Source: Anaerolineae bacterium (GTDB lineage Bacteria; Chloroflexota; Anaerolineae; 4572-78; J111). Taken from it: a stretch of 64,000 nt of DNA. The stretch lies in the NCBI GenBank assembly GCA_023151115.1, contig JAKLJP010000006.1:62001-126000 (forward strand), in the 5' to 3' direction. The notes under the pieces were generated by a model. That model was not told where the DNA came from and ran no database searches. It saw only the letters and a list, made by a program, of their open reading frames with translations. Shown here one piece after another: positions 60,425-64,000 of this stretch (the first letter of the stretch is position 1; every line of letters starts with the position of its first letter). A program made the translations under genes and the position numbers.

Positions 60425-60489
60425 AGTATAACAGACCCTATTTAACCACCTTTTAACCTGATGTTAAAATCCTGTTAATAAACTGTAAA
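60425..60489 (-). promoter_or_regulatory. Pho-box array and promoter of the ABC operon
   Basis: Read on the minus strand, five hexamers TTTACA, TTAACA, TTAACA, TTAAAA and TTAAAT lie at plus-strand positions 60484, 60473, 60462, 60451 and 60440, each exactly 11 bases apart. A -10 like TATACT is at 60425-60430. TT(A/T)ACA repeats at an 11-base period are the binding pattern of PhoP/PhoB-type regulators in several phyla. Predicts induction on phosphate starvation. Confidence 0.78.
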
Positions 60490-60675
60490 GTTTTTTTAAC
60501 ATTGATTGGTTCAAGACAAAATCTGTGCTAGTCCGGTGCGATGTCTTATGAGATTGTTACCACTGGAAAACAGCTTGGATGGTTAATTTTGCAAGTTGTG
60601 AGGAATTTATATCTCGCATTATAATGCACTATGTTTTGCCGTGTCAAGCCATTAGCGGCAAAATAGGGCGGAACA

Positions 60676-60797
60676 GGTAGCAGAGTAGCACAAAGTAGCA
60701 AAGTAGCAAAGTAGCAAAGTAGCAAAACTTATACCTGCTACCTTGCTATCTGCTACCTTGCTACCTGCTACCTTGCTACCTGCTACCTTGCTACCTT
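60676..60797. repeat. large palindromic array, GTAGCAAA / TGCTACCT family
   Basis: Left arm AAGTAGCA units (60676-60726, five to six copies); right arm TGCTACCTTGC / TACCTGC units (60733-60797, seven or more copies). Short pieces of the same unit lie at 38808, 49687 and 51113. The rest of 60209-60828 is leader, promoter and AT-rich sequence. Confidence 0.92.
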
Positions 60798-60828
60798 GAG
60801 GGTTGAGCAAGAATTTTTCTGAACATCT

Positions 60829-61722
60829 ATGACTATGACTGCAATCAGCACCCTTGAAAAATACAGCCAGCCTGATGTGGTAAGCTGCTGGCAGAATTTG
60901 AGCAAACAGGGCCTGCAAAAGTGCGAGCAGGAGATGGCGGTGCGCTACTTTCCCCCGGCCGGCCGCCTGCTCGACGTGGGCTGCGGGGCAGGGCGGGCCG
61001 TATTGGCGCTAAACCAAGCCGGGTATCGGGTCAGTGGGGTGGATTTGAGTCTGGCTATGCTGTTGGCCGGACGCAGCCTGTCGGCGGAAGCGCAGTTCAG
61101 TGGGGCCAACCTGCTCAATTTGCCGTTTACTACCGGTGCTTTTGAGGCCGTTTTTATGTTTTTCGGGGCGCTGCAACACATTCCGGGGCGAGCCAACCGC
61201 CGCCGAGCCATGGTCGAAATGGCACGGGTGGCGCAGCCGGGCGGCCGCCTGATTTTGGGCCTGGATAATTTAGCCCCGGCCTTGCGCTGCTATTTTTACT
61301 GGCTGGGGCAGAAGATGTTCGGGGCAAAACAAAAATCGGCCACCTCTTCCGCAGCAGATACCACCTTGTGGAGCCGCGAGACCCGCCGGGTGCATCCTTT
61401 GATCTGGCATGCCCGCGGCCTGACCCGAACCCTGCGCTGGCGCACCTGGCCCGGTGTGGTTGACGCCATTCGGCGCTTTAATCCCAACGGCGCGGACGCC
61501 GAACCGGGCGACACCCAGGTGGCCCAGTTCAGCCTGCAAACCACGCCGGGGTTAATCTACTATCATGTCTACCAGGCCGGCGAGTTGATCGAAGATGCCG
61601 CCAGCGCCGGCTGGCGTTTGCTGGGCCAGCACAGCGGCACAGAGTTGAACGAGGATCAGGTTTATCCCCCGGCTGTCCGGCAGGCAGATAAGCAGTTGTT
61701 CTTCGCGTTTGAGAAAATTTAG
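60829..61722 (+). CDS. class I SAM-dependent methyltransferase
   Basis: 297 residues. Motif I LLDVGCGAGRAV (47-58), acidic end of strand 2 in VSGVDLSLAML, motif IV region MFFGALQHI, and post-motif QPGGRLILGLDN. The start region has two ATGs (60829 and 60835). Substrate not readable; a small-molecule or lipid-type enzyme. Stands alone before the OLD-like gene. Confidence 0.85.
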   Translation: MTMTAISTLEKYSQPDVVSCWQNLSKQGLQKCEQEMAVRYFPPAGRLLDVGCGAGRAVLALNQAGYRVSGVDLSLAMLLAGRSLSAEAQFSGANLLNLPFTTGAFEAVFMFFGALQHIPGRANRRRAMVEMARVAQPGGRLILGLDNLAPALRCYFYWLGQKMFGAKQKSATSSAADTTLWSRETRRVHPLIWHARGLTRTLRWRTWPGVVDAIRRFNPNGADAEPGDTQVAQFSLQTTPGLIYYHVYQAGELIEDAASAGWRLLGQHSGTELNEDQVYPPAVRQADKQLFFAFEKI

Positions 61723-61737
61723 TGTTATAATTGGATT

Positions 61738-63468
61738 ATGTTAAACAAGCTTATCATTCGTAACTTTAAGCGTTTTGGCGAAGTTGAAATTGAGCTGGGC
61801 AATCCCGTTGTTTTTATTGGCCCTAATAATTCGGGCAAAACTACGGCCCTTCAAGCCTTAGCACTATGGGATATTGGCCTAAAGCGTTGGATTGAAAAAC
61901 GCCAAGGTAAAACAACTCCTGAAAAACGCCCAGGCGTAACCATTAACCGGCGAGATCTAATTGCTGTTCCCGTTCCAAGTGCGAATTTGCTATGGCGAGA
62001 TCTACATGTGCGAGATATCCGTAGAACTCAAAACAAGCAACTAACGCAGAATATTCGTGTCGAAATTATTGTAGAAGGCATTTCAGCAGGCCAGGCCTGG
62101 AAGTGTGGGCTTGAGTTTGATTACGCTAATCCGGAGTCCTTCTATTGCCGACCTCTGCGACTTAGCGAAGGTGATAACCCAGAACGAATGACAATTCCAG
62201 AGTTGGTGGTAACTACACGGATAGCTTTTTTACCGCCGATGTCTGGCCTGGCCGACCAAGAATTTCTCAAACAACCTGGCGAAATCAGCTTTTTAATCGG
62301 ACAAGGCCGCACGGCTGAAGTTTTACGTAACCTATGTTATCGGCTAATACAGAATGGAGATAGAGAAGCTTGGGTTAAAGTTTGCAATCGCATTGAGAGT
62401 CTCTTTGGGGTTAAGCTTGATGAACCGCAGTACATTCTGGAACGAAGCGAGATCGAGTTAACTTATCGTGATCGGTCAGGTGTGCCTCTTGACATTTCTT
62501 CATCTGGTCGTGGATTACAACAAACTCTCTTGCTTCTGACTTACCTCGCTGCTAATCCTAATTCAGTTCTCTTACTCGATGAACCGGATGCCCATCTTGA
62601 AATAATCCGACAACGGCAGATTTATCAAATTCTCAGTGAGTTTGCTCAAGAACAGGATAGTCAAATTATTGCTGCCAGCCATTCTGAGGTTATCCTCAAC
62701 GAAGCGGCTGACCGTGATGTAGTTGTTGCGTTCCTCGGCAAGCCTCATCGAATTGATGATCGAGGCTTTCAATTGCTTAAATCACTCAAGGAAATTGGTT
62801 TCGACCAGTATTATCAAGCTGAGCAAAACGGCTGGGTGCTATACCTGGAAGGTCCTACTGACCTTGCTATCTTATATGCCTTTGCTGAAAAACTTAACCA
62901 TCCTGCCCAGGAAATTCTGGCTCGCCCTTTTGTGCGGTATGTTCTTAACCAACCTACCAAAGCTCGTGATCATTTTCGCGGTTTACGTGAAGCCAAACCC
63001 GATTTGGTGGGCATAGCTATTTTTGATAGAATTGACTCCCCCCTTCAAAACCAGGCTGAATTATTAGAATACAAGTGGAAACAACGCGAAATAGAAAATT
63101 ATCTATGTCAAACTGAGGTATTATTAGCTTGGGCCAGACAAGAAGGCGATACCCAAATTGGCCCCCTCTTTGCCACCGAGTGGGTCAATACAATGACAGA
63201 AACGATAGACGAGATCGAAAAAGCGATGAATACTCTGGGCAAAGGGTCTCCCTGGTCGCCGGATACGAAGGTCTCTGATGATTTTCTTGACCCATTATTT
63301 GCCGCATTTTTCAGGAAGTTGCAATTACCTAATCTCATGCGCAAAACGGATTATCATATATTAACCAAGTTTGTGCCTCCTGATCGAATTGATCCTGAAA
63401 TAGGACAAGTTTTAGACATGATCGTGACCACTTCACAGCAGGCTAAACCTGCTCAATTGGATAATTGA
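61738..63468 (+). CDS. OLD-like ATPase with TOPRIM nuclease domain
   Basis: 576 residues. SMC/ABC-type ATPase: Walker A GPNNSGKTT (28-36), signature SSSGRGLQQTL, Walker B SVLLLDEPDAHLE, and the His of AASHSEV. The C-terminal third looks like a TOPRIM nuclease: conserved Glu in YLEGPTDLAIL and an acidic pair in AIFDRID. OLD, GajA and PARIS AriA proteins of this layout act in phage defence. Base composition is clearly more AT-rich than the flanking genes, which fits recent transfer. No partner helicase (GajB) or AriB gene follows. Confidence 0.85.
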   Translation: MLNKLIIRNFKRFGEVEIELGNPVVFIGPNNSGKTTALQALALWDIGLKRWIEKRQGKTTPEKRPGVTINRRDLIAVPVPSANLLWRDLHVRDIRRTQNKQLTQNIRVEIIVEGISAGQAWKCGLEFDYANPESFYCRPLRLSEGDNPERMTIPELVVTTRIAFLPPMSGLADQEFLKQPGEISFLIGQGRTAEVLRNLCYRLIQNGDREAWVKVCNRIESLFGVKLDEPQYILERSEIELTYRDRSGVPLDISSSGRGLQQTLLLLTYLAANPNSVLLLDEPDAHLEIIRQRQIYQILSEFAQEQDSQIIAASHSEVILNEAADRDVVVAFLGKPHRIDDRGFQLLKSLKEIGFDQYYQAEQNGWVLYLEGPTDLAILYAFAEKLNHPAQEILARPFVRYVLNQPTKARDHFRGLREAKPDLVGIAIFDRIDSPLQNQAELLEYKWKQREIENYLCQTEVLLAWARQEGDTQIGPLFATEWVNTMTETIDEIEKAMNTLGKGSPWSPDTKVSDDFLDPLFAAFFRKLQLPNLMRKTDYHILTKFVPPDRIDPEIGQVLDMIVTTSQQAKPAQLDN

Positions 63469-63485
63469 CGAATTAAATCTCGCCC

Positions 63486-63512
63486 TCTCAACCCACACTC
63501 TGTGGGTGCGCG
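63486..63512 (+). terminator. weak hairpin after the OLD-like gene
   Basis: ACCCACA and TGTGGGT around a short loop, 25 bases after the stop, without a clear T-run. Confidence 0.35.
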
Positions 63513-63554
63513 AAATCAAGACAAATCATAAAACGATATGGAGGTAAAGATTCA

Positions 63555-64000
63555 ATGTACGAACCAAAACCTGAACACAAGTTCACCTTTGGTCTCTGGA
63601 CCGTAGGCAACATAGGCCGCGATCCATTTGGGGAACCCGTGCGGACGACTCTGTCGCCGGTTGATATTGTTCACCTGCTGGCCGAGGTAGGCGCTTATGG
63701 CGTCAATTTTCACGATAACGACCTGGTCCCGATTGACGCCACCCCGGCCGAGCGCGATAAAATCGTGGCCGGCTTCAAAAAGGCGCTGGCCGAGACCGGC
63801 CTGGTGGTGCCCATGGCCACCACCAATCTCTTCTCCGATCCCGTCTTTCGAGATGGCGCTTTTACCAGCAACGATCCCCGAGTGCGGGCCTTTGCCCTGC
63901 AAAAAACCATGCGGGCCATGGATTTGGGGGCAGAGTTGGGGGCCAAAATTTATGTTTTCTGGGGCGGGCGCGAAGGCACGGAAACCGACGCCGGCAAAGA
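63555..64000 (+). CDS. xylA: xylose isomerase, 5' part
   Basis: The first 148 residues of a class I (actinobacterial-type) xylose isomerase, cut by the window end. The start [18 protein letters not shown] and catalytic His in [13 protein letters not shown] are diagnostic. GGAGGTAAAG precedes the ATG. Converts D-xylose to D-xylulose. Fits the plant-polysaccharide theme of the left edge. Confidence 0.95.
   Translation, partial: MYEPKPEHKFTFGLWTVGNIGRDPFGEPVRTTLSPVDIVHLLAEVGAYGVNFHDNDLVPIDATPAERDKIVAGFKKALAETGLVVPMATTNLFSDPVFRDGAFTSNDPRVRAFALQKTMRAMDLGAELGAKIYVFWGGREGTETDAGK

Noticed and set aside
60676..60797. Array of regular repeats that might be read as a CRISPR
   Set aside because: Units are 7-11 bp, tandem without unique spacers, and turn into their reverse complement in the middle; no cas genes nearby.

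Overview
The window looks like a chromosome segment of a filamentous-type Chloroflexota bacterium (Anaerolineae or a relative). Four things point that way: an alternative complex III operon fused to an A2-type caa3 oxidase operon, secreted proteins with long Thr-Pro linkers and SH3b domains, an EAD-TIR-FGE protein, and a very high load of short palindromic tandem arrays between and inside genes. The phylum call is an inference from gene content; there is no rRNA in the window. I see no tRNA, rRNA or CRISPR array.

Layout. (1) 1-6858, plus strand: uronate/deoxy-keto-sugar catabolism (kduI end, kduD, hydroxyacid dehydrogenase, KDG kinase, KDPG aldolase, HpcH/HpaI aldolase, SDR, second dehydrogenase). 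Unsaturated uronates from pectin, alginate or glycosaminoglycans would go to KDG, KDPG, then pyruvate plus glyceraldehyde-3-phosphate. The right edge (63555) opens a xylose isomerase gene. (2) 7417-21914: housekeeping and unlinked genes (BNR propeller with a MoaD-like partner, SH3b protein, aminotransferase, AEC transporter, DUF2721, SPFH protein, HAD phosphatase, M3 peptidase, U32 peptidase), plus two genes broken by single-base frameshifts (chaB and a GerMN lipoprotein). (3) 22064-35320, minus strand: actABCDEF, a small membrane protein, SCO and ctaC/D/E/F, a full quinol-to-oxygen branch. It is interrupted by a four-helix-bundle (S23-type) gene that lies between two complementary tandem arrays. 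(4) 35634-55758: surface polysaccharide and peptide-modification region (flippase, three GT39-like transferases, GT4, two HprK-like kinases, nucleotidyltransferase, AsnB, lasso B2-type protease, PqqD-type protein, SHMT-like enzyme), an EAD-TIR-FGE protein whose C-terminus resembles a diversity-generating-retroelement variable region, and a PIN/AbrB toxin-antitoxin pair. (5) 55930-60208, minus strand: an ABC importer preceded by five Pho-box-like repeats at an exact 11-bp period. (6) 60829-63468: a methyltransferase and an OLD-like ATPase/nuclease.

The most unusual feature is the repeat system. More than twenty arrays of 6-10 bp units, usually arranged as units, short loop, reverse-complement units, sit in gaps. 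They are also read in frame inside at least eight proteins, and they supply the hydrophobic core of two export signals (SCO and ActE). One such inverted pair encloses the S23-type gene, the architecture of 23S rRNA intervening sequences. Separate MITE-like elements with AGTAGATC-type ends are also dispersed; one has 21-bp flanking direct repeats and has rewritten the C-terminus of a HAD phosphatase.
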